NCBI RefSeq assembly: GCF_011516635.5
Contig: NZ_CP096255.1
Span: forward strand, 3,532,501-3,596,500
Length of the DNA: 64,000 bases
Direction: 5' to 3'
Source: Bradyrhizobium barranii subsp. apii
Lineage (GTDB): Bacteria > Pseudomonadota > Alphaproteobacteria > Rhizobiales > Xanthobacteraceae
In this document: piece after piece, positions 8,885 through 17,101 of the stretch
How the letters are laid out: each line of letters begins with the position of its first letter
How positions within the stretch are numbered: the stretch's first letter is position 1
Notes under the pieces: generated by a model
Told to the model about the DNA's origin: nothing
The model's database searches: none
The model's input: the letters and a program-made list of their open reading frames with translations, nothing else
Program-made: the position numbers and the translations under genes

Positions 8885-8969
8885 GCGTACTGAGGTACGC
8901 CGCGGCGGCCCGGCTGCGAATACACGTTGTCCGGCAGACACTGTTACGTGGTGCGAACGAATGCCGGAC
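8885..8969. promoter_or_regulatory. two dyads between the SDR operon and the LysR gene
   Basis: The divergent promoter region holds GCGTAC-TGAG-GTACGC at 8885-8900, and GTCCGGCA (8929-8936) paired with TGCCGGAC (8962-8969). Both are perfect. LysR-type regulators usually bind such dyads in the shared intergenic region and control both directions. The assignment to this LysR protein is inference from position. Confidence 0.4.
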
Positions 8970-9046
8970 CGGCCTTTGGCGGCGGTTGTCGCGGCGGGGG
9001 CGAGCGCCTAGCTTGTCACTGGAATTTGATGGGGCGACGGGTCGGC

Positions 9047-9970
9047 ATGGATCGTCTGGATGCGATGAAGGTGTTCGTCCTTGCGGTGGACGAGGGCAGC
9101 TTGGCCGCCGCAGGACGCAAGCTCGGCCGCTCGCCGGCGGCGGTCAGCCGCGCCATCGCCTTCCTGGAGGAGCGGGTCGGCGCCGAGCTGCTGCACCGGA
9201 CGACGCGATCGATCAAGCTGAGCGAGGAGGGCGAGCGCTATGTTGCGATCTGCCGTCGCGTGCTCACCGAGCTGGAGGAGGCCGACGACATCGTGGCCGG
9301 ACCGCGCACGGCGCCCCGCGGCCTGCTCGCGATCACGGCGCCGGTGGTCTCGGGCGAGATGGTGCTGCGGCCGATCCTCGATGCATTTCTCGATGCCTAT
9401 CCGACGGTGTCGGCGAAGCTCCTGCTGTTCGACCGTTCGGTCAATCTGATCGAGGAGGGCGTCGACATCGCGCTTCGCATCGGGCCTCTCGCGGATTCGG
9501 CGATGGTGGCGATGCGGGTCGGCGAGATCAGCCGCGTCGTGGTGGCTGCGCCGCGCTACCTGAAGCAGCACCCGCGCATCGCTGAACCCGGCGATCTCGC
9601 CAAGCACCAGATCGTGGCGATGGCGCACCTTCCCAATTCCTGGACCTTTGCGCCACCGGCCGGCTCATCGGCAGCCAGGACAGTCCAGTTCACGCCGCGG
9701 CTCGTCGTCAACAGCACCTATGCGGCGGTGGCGTCCGCGGTCGCCGGGCGCGGCGTGGCGCGGATGTATTCGTACCAGGTGGCCGAGCAGGTCGCGCGCG
9801 GCGAGCTCGAGATCGTGCTGGCCGACGATGAGGATCCGGAGATGCCCGCGCATCTGATCTGCCCGCAGGGCCGGCTCGCGGTGCCGAAGGTACGGGCCTT
9901 CACCGACTTCGCCGTGCCCCGGCTGAAGAAGCACTTTGCGCAGCTCAAGAAGAGCCTCGGTGCACGCTAG
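9047..9970 (+). CDS. LysR-family transcriptional regulator
   Basis: A 307-residue regulator. Residues 1-60 are the LysR winged helix-turn-helix (MDRLDAMKVFVLAVDEGSLA, then AAGRKLGRSPAAVSRAIAFLE), followed by the linker helix and a substrate-binding domain with the usual RGLLAITAPVVSGEMVL opening. The start at 9047 is the family start; upstream in-frame sequence is non-coding. It is transcribed away from the SDR-tautomerase-MFS operon and probably controls it in response to an unknown ligand. Confidence 0.95.
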   Translation: MDRLDAMKVFVLAVDEGSLAAAGRKLGRSPAAVSRAIAFLEERVGAELLHRTTRSIKLSEEGERYVAICRRVLTELEEADDIVAGPRTAPRGLLAITAPVVSGEMVLRPILDAFLDAYPTVSAKLLLFDRSVNLIEEGVDIALRIGPLADSAMVAMRVGEISRVVVAAPRYLKQHPRIAEPGDLAKHQIVAMAHLPNSWTFAPPAGSSAARTVQFTPRLVVNSTYAAVASAVAGRGVARMYSYQVAEQVARGELEIVLADDEDPEMPAHLICPQGRLAVPKVRAFTDFAVPRLKKHFAQLKKSLGAR

Positions 9971-10123
9971 ACATTGCGGCCGCACAGCGACTGCCAATGC
10001 GTTGTTTTGCGTATACGGCCGCCGGGCTGAATCGGCGATGGTTCCAGAACGGTTAACGCCGATTTAACGGATGAGCCCTAGCCTGTCTGGGCCGGGGTTA
10101 CTCGCAAGGCCGAGGTGAGCCCA

Positions 10124-10279
10124 ATGGAAGCCCAGAAGATTGCGGTCGACGCCGTCGTCGCGCTGACCGATTGCGACCGCGACGCCGTCATCGCCTTCAT
10201 CCGTCGGCTCTATCTCGCCGGCGTCACCGACCCGAAGCGCCTGACCTTCAAGGGTCTCCAGGCGCTGTCGCGGGCTTGA
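10124..10279 (+). CDS. small protein, 51 residues
   Basis: A short open frame with a good ribosome-binding site (GAGGTGAG, 10116-10122) and ATG at 10124. The product begins MEAQKIAVDAVVALTDC and ends LTFKGLQALSRA. It looks like a compact helical protein: two amphipathic helices joined by a turn (YLAGVTDPKRL). It has no signal peptide or membrane segment, and I do not recognise the family. Codon use and third-position GC look like coding sequence. It stands alone between the LysR gene and a convergent exported protein. Confidence 0.55.
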   Translation: MEAQKIAVDAVVALTDCDRDAVIAFIRRLYLAGVTDPKRLTFKGLQALSRA

Positions 10280-10295
10280 TCGAACACAATCGAAT

Positions 10296-10916
10296 CTACT
10301 TGATGGTCGGATCGCTGATCCGGATCGAGGTGACGCGGTCCTGCCGCACCTCGAATGAGAAGGGCCATGGCTCGTACGTCCAGAGCTCCGTCTTCTCCAG
10401 CCCGCTAGGCCCGACGTGGAATGGGCCGCCGAACTGCGCCATCAGTTTGTCGGTGCTGTCGCCGAGATTGACCCGGTTGAAGCTGTAGGCGGCGACCGGT
10501 GCCTCGCCGCTGATCTGGAGCGCGACGGTGCGGTTCGCTTTCACGATGGCGGCAAGATAGGGAAACTCGCCGGTCTTGCCGAGGAAGTAGACATAGGCCG
10601 TCGCGTTGTTCGGTTGCGGCAGCCTGCGGTGCGGCTCGCCGAGCACGGCCTTGAGCGAGGTCTCCGAGATGCCGACGCCGAGCGCGCCCATGCGCTGGCA
10701 GGCAAAGCTAAGCACGTCGGGATCGGGCGGGGTGATGCGCTTACCGGCTTCGACCTTGCAGGCGAATGTCTGCCCGACCCGTAGCCACTGGCCGCGCAGC
10801 TCCGGATCCGGAGGCTTGCCGCCTTGGGGTGACGGCGAAGTGCCTTGGCCGTTCACGGGTGCGAATATTCCAAGCAGAACCAGCGCGAGCGCGGAGCCCG
10901 CCAACGACCGCCACAT
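10296..10916 (-). CDS. exported protein of unknown function
   Basis: A 206-residue protein starting MWRSLAGSALALVLLGIFAP, a signal peptide with probable cleavage after VNG. The mature protein has a proline-rich start (TSPSPQGGKPPDPELRG) and a beta-rich body with phrases such as VGISETSLKAVLGEPHRR and NLGDSTDKLMAQFGGPFHV. Two repeats of a 'pattern-then-LGEP/FGGP' type hint at a BamE/SmpA-like fold, but I cannot be sure. The open frame extends upstream to 10967; the start at 10916 is preferred because it opens the signal peptide. Confidence 0.7.
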   Translation of the reverse strand: MWRSLAGSALALVLLGIFAPVNGQGTSPSPQGGKPPDPELRGQWLRVGQTFACKVEAGKRITPPDPDVLSFACQRMGALGVGISETSLKAVLGEPHRRLPQPNNATAYVYFLGKTGEFPYLAAIVKANRTVALQISGEAPVAAYSFNRVNLGDSTDKLMAQFGGPFHVGPSGLEKTELWTYEPWPFSFEVRQDRVTSIRISDPTIK

Positions 10917-11147
10917 CCCCAGCGCACCCCGATTTTCCAACCCTGGAACCAGGATAGCACGCCGCAAACCGACCGCAACGCGGGGATTGGCGGCGGGTCA
11001 GCTACGATTTCAAATTGTGCGCGGCGCGGCTCGGGACGGCCCAATCACAACCTGCGGAACAGCCTCAGGATGCACGCCAATATCTTGCAGCTCGGGCCGG
11101 GTCGGAGTAGATCACGTCCCCGGCTGGGTCACTCGGGATTTGGGGAA

Positions 11148-12077
11148 ATGCTGAAACAGCTTTTTGCGCCGCAACTTGTCATTCTCTATGTGCTCGCGGC
11201 TTCGACCATTTACGTTCACTTCCGCGGCAAGCAGCGGCTGCGCTTTGCGCGCCAGCTCGGCGATCACTCGACCTATCTCGCGCCCTACAACGTGCTGATG
11301 TATGCGGGCTCGGCCGTACCGAACAGCCCGGTGATCCCGGTCGAGCAGTTTCCGGAGCTGAAGCCGCTCAGCGAGAATTGGGAGACCATTCGCGACGAGG
11401 CCGTGCGCCTGTTCGACGAAGGCTTCATTCGGGCCGCCGCGAAGAACAACGACTGGGGCTTCTACTCGTTCTTCAAGAGCGGCTGGAAGCGCTTTTACTT
11501 GAAATGGTACGACGACTTCCTGCCCTCGGCGCGCACGCTGTGCCCGAAGACGGTGGAGCTGCTCAACGCGATCCCGAGCGTGCACGGCGCGATGTTCGCG
11601 ATGCTACCGCCGGGCGGCAAGCTCGGCGCGCACCGCGATCCCTTCGCCGGCTCGCTGCGCTATCACCTGGGGCTCGTCACACCGAACTCGAACAAGTGCC
11701 GCATCCTCGTCGACGGCGTCGAATGCGTCTGGCGCGACGGCGAGGCCTTCATGTTCGACGAGACCTTCATCCACAGCGCGGAGAATGCGACCGACGTCAA
11801 CCGCATCATCCTGTTCTGCGACGTCGAGCGCCCGATGAAGTACGGCTTCATGACCGCGATCAACCGCTGGGTCAGCCATCACATCGTCAAGGCCTCGGCG
11901 ACCCAGAACGTGGACGGCGAGAGCGTTGGCGTGCTCAACAAGGTGTTCGGCAAGCTCTATGAGATCCATCTCGGCAGCCGCAAGGTCAAGGAGTGGAACC
12001 GCAACGTCTACTACACGCTGAAATATTCGCTGACGGCGCTGATCCTCGGTCTCATCGTGATGTCGACGCTGCGCTAG
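11148..12077 (+). CDS. aspartyl/asparaginyl beta-hydroxylase family protein, LpxO-like
   Basis: A 309-residue Fe(II)/2-oxoglutarate-dependent oxygenase, probably bound to the inner membrane. An N-terminal membrane helix (LFAPQLVILYVLAASTIYVH) and a C-terminal one (YSLTALILGLIVMSTL) flank the catalytic domain. Iron ligands are visible as H162-x-D164 in LGAHRDP and H209 in FIHSAEN; a downstream Arg in NRIILF would bind 2-oxoglutarate. Membrane-anchored members include LpxO, which 2-hydroxylates lipid A acyl chains, and the nearby LPS region makes that role plausible. ATG 11148 follows GGGGAA. A terminator follows the gene. Confidence 0.85.
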   Translation: MLKQLFAPQLVILYVLAASTIYVHFRGKQRLRFARQLGDHSTYLAPYNVLMYAGSAVPNSPVIPVEQFPELKPLSENWETIRDEAVRLFDEGFIRAAAKNNDWGFYSFFKSGWKRFYLKWYDDFLPSARTLCPKTVELLNAIPSVHGAMFAMLPPGGKLGAHRDPFAGSLRYHLGLVTPNSNKCRILVDGVECVWRDGEAFMFDETFIHSAENATDVNRIILFCDVERPMKYGFMTAINRWVSHHIVKASATQNVDGESVGVLNKVFGKLYEIHLGSRKVKEWNRNVYYTLKYSLTALILGLIVMSTLR

Positions 12078-12088
12078 ACCGCCCTACG

Positions 12089-12123
12089 AAAAACCCCGGA
12101 GCAACGCTCCGGGGTTTGTTTTT
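12089..12123 (+). terminator. terminator after the LpxO-like gene
   Basis: AAACCCCGGAGC-AAC-GCTCCGGGGTTT hairpin followed by GTTTTT. It lies between convergent genes and could serve both, though the T-run favours the plus strand. Confidence 0.9.
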
Positions 12124-12141
12124 GCGGACGTTGCTGCGGCC

Positions 12142-12969
12142 TCACACCGGCTTCGCGCCAGTGTTGATGATCGACCCCACATGCTGCCCGCGCAGCGCCG
12201 CCGCGATCCGGCCGGGAACGAGACCGTTGACGACCTGCACGCGCGTGATGTGCCGCGCGTTGGCCATCACCTCGAGCAGCGCCGGATCGAACGGCAGCGT
12301 ACCCTTCAGCTTCGCAAGCTCGGCAAAGCTCATCTCTTTCAGCAGCTCGGCCTTCTTGCCATCCGCGCCATTGGGATCGGTCGTGTAGACGCCGTCAACG
12401 TCCTCCACGATCGTGAGCCCGGCAGCGCCAAGCGCGTCGGCGAGCAGGAAGGCGCCGGTATCGGCCCGATGCAGCGGGATGCGCGCGGTCGGGAATTCAT
12501 GATGGTGGTAGGGCGGGAACGCGCTGCCGACGACAGCGCGCGCCGCCTGGAGGTGGATGGCGAGCTGGCTCGCGATGGTGGGATGCTCGATGTAGGAGAC
12601 ACCCTCCGGCGCGAGCAGGCTTGCCAGGATGTGGCCGTTCTGGCCGGCCTCGCTGGCGGCGAGTGGTGCGAGCGAACCCACGGGAAGGCCGAGGTCGAGG
12701 CCGACGCTGTAGAGATGGCGGGCGCGGATGCCGGCGCCGGTCAGGATGAGCAGGCGATGCTCCGGCAAGAGCGACCGCAGCTCGTCGACGAGCGGGAGGA
12801 TCGCTTCGTGACCGCGGTCCATGATGCGGCCGCCGATCTTGATGACCTGCAGCCAGGGCAGCAGCTTGATCGGGCGGTTGCCGGCAACGGGGCGGGTGAG
12901 ATCGCTGTCGAGCAGAGTCTGGCGCGCGAGCGGCGAGGCGACGTGCTTGATCTGGTTGGTATCAGCCAT
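12142..12969 (-). CDS. mosA: molybdenum storage protein subunit alpha
   Basis: A 275-residue amino-acid-kinase-fold protein that closely resembles the alpha subunit of Azotobacter MoSto. That complex is an alpha3beta3 hexamer storing polyoxomolybdate clusters at the expense of ATP. Matching segments include [20 protein letters not shown] near the N-terminus, [32 protein letters not shown], the histidine-rich [12 protein letters not shown] loop, [20 protein letters not shown], and a [18 protein letters not shown] ending. Length and motifs are complete. It lies 13 bases after the mosB gene on the same strand, but mosB is frameshifted, which raises the question of whether the complex is made. 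Confidence 0.93.
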   Translation of the reverse strand: MADTNQIKHVASPLARQTLLDSDLTRPVAGNRPIKLLPWLQVIKIGGRIMDRGHEAILPLVDELRSLLPEHRLLILTGAGIRARHLYSVGLDLGLPVGSLAPLAASEAGQNGHILASLLAPEGVSYIEHPTIASQLAIHLQAARAVVGSAFPPYHHHEFPTARIPLHRADTGAFLLADALGAAGLTIVEDVDGVYTTDPNGADGKKAELLKEMSFAELAKLKGTLPFDPALLEVMANARHITRVQVVNGLVPGRIAAALRGQHVGSIINTGAKPV

Positions 12970-12982
12970 GACGGTGCTCTCT

Positions 12983-13794
12983 TCAGCTCGCGGTGATGAT
13001 GGTGCCGACGTGCTCGCCCGCGAGCGCGCGGGTGAGATTGCCGGGGACGAGGCCGTTGATGATCTGCACCTGCCGGACATGGCGCGAGGCGTTGAGCAGA
13101 TCGAGCACCGGGAATTCCAGGATCGAATCCTGCAGGCCCTTGGCCTTCATCTCCGCCACCGAGATCTTCGGGATGAAGGTGGCGTTTTTCGACGTCTTGG
13201 GGTTCGCGGTGTAGAGGCCGTTCTCGTCTTTCACATAGATCATCGCCTTGCAGCCGAACTGCTCGGCGACGAGGAAGCATCCGGCGTCGGTCGGTAGGGC
13301 GGAATCACGCCCTCGGCCGCAGGCCGCATCCACAGGCTATAGGGCGGCATGCCGCTGAAGATCACCGCATTCACTTCGGCGAGGAACAGCGGCACGGACG
13401 ACAGCCCGGCACTGGAGACGGCGGAGATGCCGTGCTTGGCCAGCAGCTGCCCGAGCATCGCGGCGTTCTGGTCGGCGACGGAAGCCCCGAGCTGCGACAG
13501 CACGCCGGCGGGCAGGCGGAGCCCGGCAGCGATCGAATACAGATGCCGCGCACGGGTACCGGCACCGGTGCCGATCAACAGCTTGTGCGCCTTGCGGGCG
13601 GCGACGATCTCCTCGACGACCGGATAGACCGCGGCACTGCCACGATCGATCATGCTCTGACCGCCGATCTTGATGACCGTGGCTTCCGGCAGGATGCGGA
13701 AGTCCGCTGCCTTTTCCGCTGCGGCCACAAGCTGTGGGTCGGTGAGCGAGCGCTGCATCAGCAGCCCCTCGAGCTCCGTGATCGTGTTCGACAT
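12983..13794 (-). pseudogene. mosB: molybdenum storage protein subunit beta, frameshifted
   Basis: Two reading frames together encode one MosB-like protein. The first part (13794 to about 13294) runs from MSNTITELEGLLMQRSL through VIKIGGQSMIDRG, LLIGTGAGTRARHLYSIAAG and FSGMPPYSLWMRPAAEG to IPPYR. The second part (about 13291 to 12983) continues TDAGCFLVAEQFGCKAMIYV and ends [13 protein letters not shown], as in the 270-residue Azotobacter beta subunit. At 13290-13294 the Arg-Thr junction has one base too few, so the first frame runs on to SSAARR and stops. Both parts look well conserved on either side. It may be a recent mutation or a sequence error. The start at 13794 has GAGAGG 9 bases upstream. 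Confidence 0.88.
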
Positions 13795-13913
13795 CCGAGA
13801 CATCCTCTCGTTTTCTGATGCAGTCTCTGCGGCGGACCCTTCAGCCTCGACCGCGAATCTTGCCGCACACTTCAGTCCATGGCAACAAGGTGGCCGCGAT
13901 TTAGCGGCCAAAC

Positions 13914-14384
13914 ATGGAGCAGGCAATGGCCCCGTTGCCACTTGCGAACACCGAGATCGTGCAATTCTTCCGCGAGTGGTTGGATACCTTCTCAGGCTAT
14001 GTCCGTGAGGTCGACTACGCTTCGGCGCGGCCGCTCTTCCATCCGGACGTGCTCGCCTTCGGCACGCATAACGATGTCATCCCGGGCCTCGACCAATGGG
14101 TTTCGTCCCAATGGAACAACGTCTGGCCGAGGACGACTGACTTCCGCTTCGTCCTCGACCAGGTCTCGATCCTGGCATCTCCCGACGGCACGATGGCGAC
14201 GGTGATCGCGCCGTGGGCGAGCACGGGCTATCATCCCGATGGCAGTTCGTTTCCGCGGCCGGGTCGGGCGACGATGGTGTTTTCCAGAAGTGCTGATGGT
14301 TGGCTGTGCGTGCATTCGCACATGTCGCTCAATCGCGGTGTGCCGCAGGCGAGCCACGCCAATCGGCCGGTGAAGGCCTGGTAG
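13914..14384 (+). CDS. SnoaL/DUF4440-like protein
   Basis: A protein of 156 residues, or 152 if the second ATG at 13926 is used; that one has GGAG 5 to 8 bases upstream. NTF2/SnoaL-like fold signs are an early helix IVQFFREWLDTFSGYVREVD, LFHPDVLAFGTHND, and a closing sheet RATMVFSRSADGWLCVHSHM. Such proteins bind or isomerise small hydrophobic or polar molecules; no specific role is visible. It is transcribed divergently from mosB across 119 bases and followed by a terminator. Confidence 0.82.
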   Translation: MEQAMAPLPLANTEIVQFFREWLDTFSGYVREVDYASARPLFHPDVLAFGTHNDVIPGLDQWVSSQWNNVWPRTTDFRFVLDQVSILASPDGTMATVIAPWASTGYHPDGSSFPRPGRATMVFSRSADGWLCVHSHMSLNRGVPQASHANRPVKAW

Positions 14385-14391
14385 AAATGCA

Positions 14392-14419
14392 AAAGGCCCC
14401 GGACATGTCCGGGGCCTTT
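14392..14419. terminator. bidirectional terminator between convergent genes
   Basis: AAAGGCCCCGGA-CAT-GTCCGGGGCCTTT lies just downstream of the SnoaL-like gene and just downstream of the FAH-family gene on the other strand. The stem is perfect with A and T tracts on both sides. Confidence 0.88.
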
Positions 14420-14441
14420 CGATTTCCAGATATCGTTCAGC

Positions 14442-15143
14442 CTATTCCGGCTGGCCGATCGAGACCTTCATCGTGCCGACGCCGTCGACGCCGCATTCGA
14501 GCTTGTCGCCGGGCTGGAGCTGCGACACGCCGGCCGGCGTGCCCGTCATGATGATGTCGCCGGCGGCGAGCTTCACCTGCTGGGAGAGCTGCCAGATGAT
14601 CTCGGGCACGTTCCAGATCAGCTCGGTGAGATCGCCCTTCTGGGCTTCCTTGCCGTTGACCGTCAGCCAGATCTTGCCCTTGGCGGGATGGCCGATCTTC
14701 GAGGCCGGCTGCACTGCGGAGCAGGGGGCCGAGCCGTCGAACGACTTGCCGATCTCCCACGGGCGCTCCTTCTTGCGCGAGGCGATCTGGAGGTCGCGGC
14801 GGGTGAGGTCGATGCCGACGGCATAGCCGTAGACATGGTCCAGCGCCTTGTCGGCGGGGATGTTGAGGCCGCCGCTCTTCATCGCGACGATCAGCTCGAC
14901 CTCGTGATGTAGATCCTTGGTCAGCGGCGGATAGGGAATGGTGGCGCCGTCGGGCACCAGCATGTCGGCGTGCTTGGCGAAGAAGAACGGCGGGGCGCGC
15001 TCGTCGTTGCCCATCTCGCGGATGTGCTCGAGGTAGTTGCGGCCAACGCACCAGATGCGGCGCACCGGGTAACGGCCGCTCTCTCCGACGACGGGAAGCG
15101 AAGCCTGGGGTGGAAGCGGAATGACGTAGGAGGCGGCGTTCAT
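14442..15143 (-). CDS. fumarylacetoacetate hydrolase family protein
   Basis: A 233-residue metal-dependent enzyme of the FAH family, which includes fumarylpyruvate hydrolases, acylpyruvases and oxaloacetate decarboxylases. Seen are VGRNYLEHIREMG near residues 33-45, HHEVELIVAM (acidic metal ligands), the YGYAVGIDLTRRDLQ signature, and TGTPAGVSQLQPGD near the C-terminus. Size and motifs are closest to the fumarylpyruvate hydrolase branch, but the substrate is uncertain. The start at 15143 (MNAASYVIPLPP) fits the family length. It begins 37 bases after the msbA-like gene on the same strand, with no obvious functional link. Confidence 0.9.
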   Translation of the reverse strand: MNAASYVIPLPPQASLPVVGESGRYPVRRIWCVGRNYLEHIREMGNDERAPPFFFAKHADMLVPDGATIPYPPLTKDLHHEVELIVAMKSGGLNIPADKALDHVYGYAVGIDLTRRDLQIASRKKERPWEIGKSFDGSAPCSAVQPASKIGHPAKGKIWLTVNGKEAQKGDLTELIWNVPEIIWQLSQQVKLAAGDIIMTGTPAGVSQLQPGDKLECGVDGVGTMKVSIGQPE

Positions 15144-15180
15144 GGAGCTGTCTCGCTGCTCTTGAGGTTGATGAGGAACT

Positions 15181-16983
15181 CTATGCGGTTGCGCTGATCG
15201 GCGCCAGAGCGCCGGCGTCGTGATGTTGCAGGCGGAAGAACGAGGCGTAGCGACCCGAGCGGCGGAGCAATTCGTCGTGGCGGCCCTGCTCGACGATCTC
15301 GCCGCCCTCGACCACCAGGATCGCATCCGCGTGCATGATGGTGTGCAGGCGGTGCGCGATCACGATCGTGGTGCGGTTCTGGCAGAGATGCTCGATCGCC
15401 TCCTGCACCTGCCGCTCGGACTCGGAATCGAGCGCGGCGGTGGCCTCGTCCAGCAGGATGATCGGCGCGTTCTTGATCAGCGCGCGTGCCACCGCGATGC
15501 GCTGGCGCTGGCCACCCGAAAGCTGCGTGCCGTGCTCGCCGACCGGCGTGTCGTAGCCGAGCGGGAAGCTCATAATGAAATCATGCGCGCAGGCGGCTTT
15601 CGCGGCATCAATGATTTGCTCTTCGGTCGCGCCGGGTTTGCCGAAGGCGATGTTGTTGCGGATGGTGTCGCGGAAGAGATAGACGTCCTGGCCGACATAG
15701 GCGGTCTGCGCGCGCAGCGATTTGCGCGAGATCGCGCCGATCGACTGACCGTCGATCACGATGTCGCCTTGCGTCACCTCGTAGAAGCGCAGCAGCAGCC
15801 CCAGCACGGTCGATTTGCCGCCGCCGGAGGGGCCGACCAGCGCGGTGACTTTTCCGGGCTCGGCAACGAAGGACATGCGGTTGAGGACGGTCTCGCCGGT
15901 CCGGTAAGAGAAGCTGACATCGCGCAGCTCGATCTTCGCTTCGGACAGCTTCAGCGCCGGCTTGTCGTCGTCGGAATGTTCGCTCGCCGGGCTGTCGACG
16001 ACCTCGAGCAACATGCGCGCGCCGACGAGCTGGCTGTTCAGATCGATGTTGAGCCGCGCCAGCCGCTTGGCCGGCTCGGTCGCCATCAGGAACGCGGTCA
16101 TGAAGGAGAAGAACGCGCCGGGCGTGGCGTTGAGCGCAACCACGCTGTAGCCGCCGTAGAGCAGGCAGCCGGCGACCGCGAAGCCGCCGAGCATCTCCAT
16201 CAGCGGGTTGGAGCGGTTGGCGACGCGGGCCATCTTGTTGGCGTTGCGCTCGACGATCGCGATGTTCTCGTCGATGCGCTTCTGCATGGTGTCTTCGAGC
16301 GTGAATGCCTTCACCGTGCGGATGCCCTGGAGCGATTCCTGCATCGTCTCCAAGATGTCGGCGGTGCCGGTGAACTGGTTGAAGGCGAGGCCCTTGATGC
16401 GCTTGACCAGCTTGCGCAGCACCAGCATCGCCGGCGGCACCACGACGAGGCCGATGAACGACATCACCGGGTCCTGCCACACCATCACGCCGATCATGGC
16501 GAGCAGCATCATGAGGTCGCGCCCGACGGCGTTGACCAGCATGTTGAGCACGTCGGTGATGGATTTGGCGCCGGCCGTCAGCCGCGCCAGGAATTCAGAC
16601 GAATGCCGTTCGGAGAAGAAGCCGACGCTCTCGCGCATCAGCTTGGCGAACAGCTGGCGCTGGTTGGTGGCGAGGATGGCGTTGGAGATCTTGGTCAGGA
16701 TCACCATGTGGCCGTAGGTCGCTACGCCCTTGATGAACAGCAGGATCACCGTGATGCCCGAGAACATCGCGATGCCCGGGATGTTCTTGTCGACATAGGC
16801 CTGGTTGATGACCTGGCCGAGCACGTAGGTCGCGCCCGCGGTCGATCCGGCGGCAAGCGCCATCAGCGCGAAGGCGACGAGGTAACGCCGCCAGTAGATG
16901 ATCCCCTGTTCCGTGACCAGGCGGCGAATCAGGATTGCCGCCGTATAGGGATCGTCGGTGATTTTCTTTGGAAACTGGGCCAT
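15181..16983 (-). CDS. msbA: ABC exporter, fused permease-ATPase (MsbA-like)
   Basis: A 600-residue half-transporter with an N-terminal domain of about six membrane helices (ALMALAAGSTAGATYVLG, then FSGITVILLFIKGV) and a C-terminal ATPase. Walker A GPSGGGKST is near 384-392, Q-loop AYVGQDVYLFRDTI near 432, signature LSGGQRQR near 488, Walker B IILLDEA near 507, and the H-loop IVIAHRL near 540. Homodimers of this type flip lipid A-core across the inner membrane; its place beside galE and LPS core genes supports an MsbA role, though other lipid exporters look alike. The start at 16983 (MAQFPKK) avoids an unlikely N-terminal extension. Confidence 0.85.
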   Translation of the reverse strand: MAQFPKKITDDPYTAAILIRRLVTEQGIIYWRRYLVAFALMALAAGSTAGATYVLGQVINQAYVDKNIPGIAMFSGITVILLFIKGVATYGHMVILTKISNAILATNQRQLFAKLMRESVGFFSERHSSEFLARLTAGAKSITDVLNMLVNAVGRDLMMLLAMIGVMVWQDPVMSFIGLVVVPPAMLVLRKLVKRIKGLAFNQFTGTADILETMQESLQGIRTVKAFTLEDTMQKRIDENIAIVERNANKMARVANRSNPLMEMLGGFAVAGCLLYGGYSVVALNATPGAFFSFMTAFLMATEPAKRLARLNIDLNSQLVGARMLLEVVDSPASEHSDDDKPALKLSEAKIELRDVSFSYRTGETVLNRMSFVAEPGKVTALVGPSGGGKSTVLGLLLRFYEVTQGDIVIDGQSIGAISRKSLRAQTAYVGQDVYLFRDTIRNNIAFGKPGATEEQIIDAAKAACAHDFIMSFPLGYDTPVGEHGTQLSGGQRQRIAVARALIKNAPIILLDEATAALDSESERQVQEAIEHLCQNRTTIVIAHRLHTIMHADAILVVEGGEIVEQGRHDELLRRSGRYASFFRLQHHDAGALAPISATA

Positions 16984-17101
16984 CCGGTGTCCATTGACGG
17001 GGCAAGGAAAAGCCTGCCCGCGCGTCAGGGATCGAAGGGCCTCTGTGCCCGCTAAAGCCGCGCTTTTCAAGCCCAATTAAGGGCTTGCGCTGGGATGGAA
17101 T

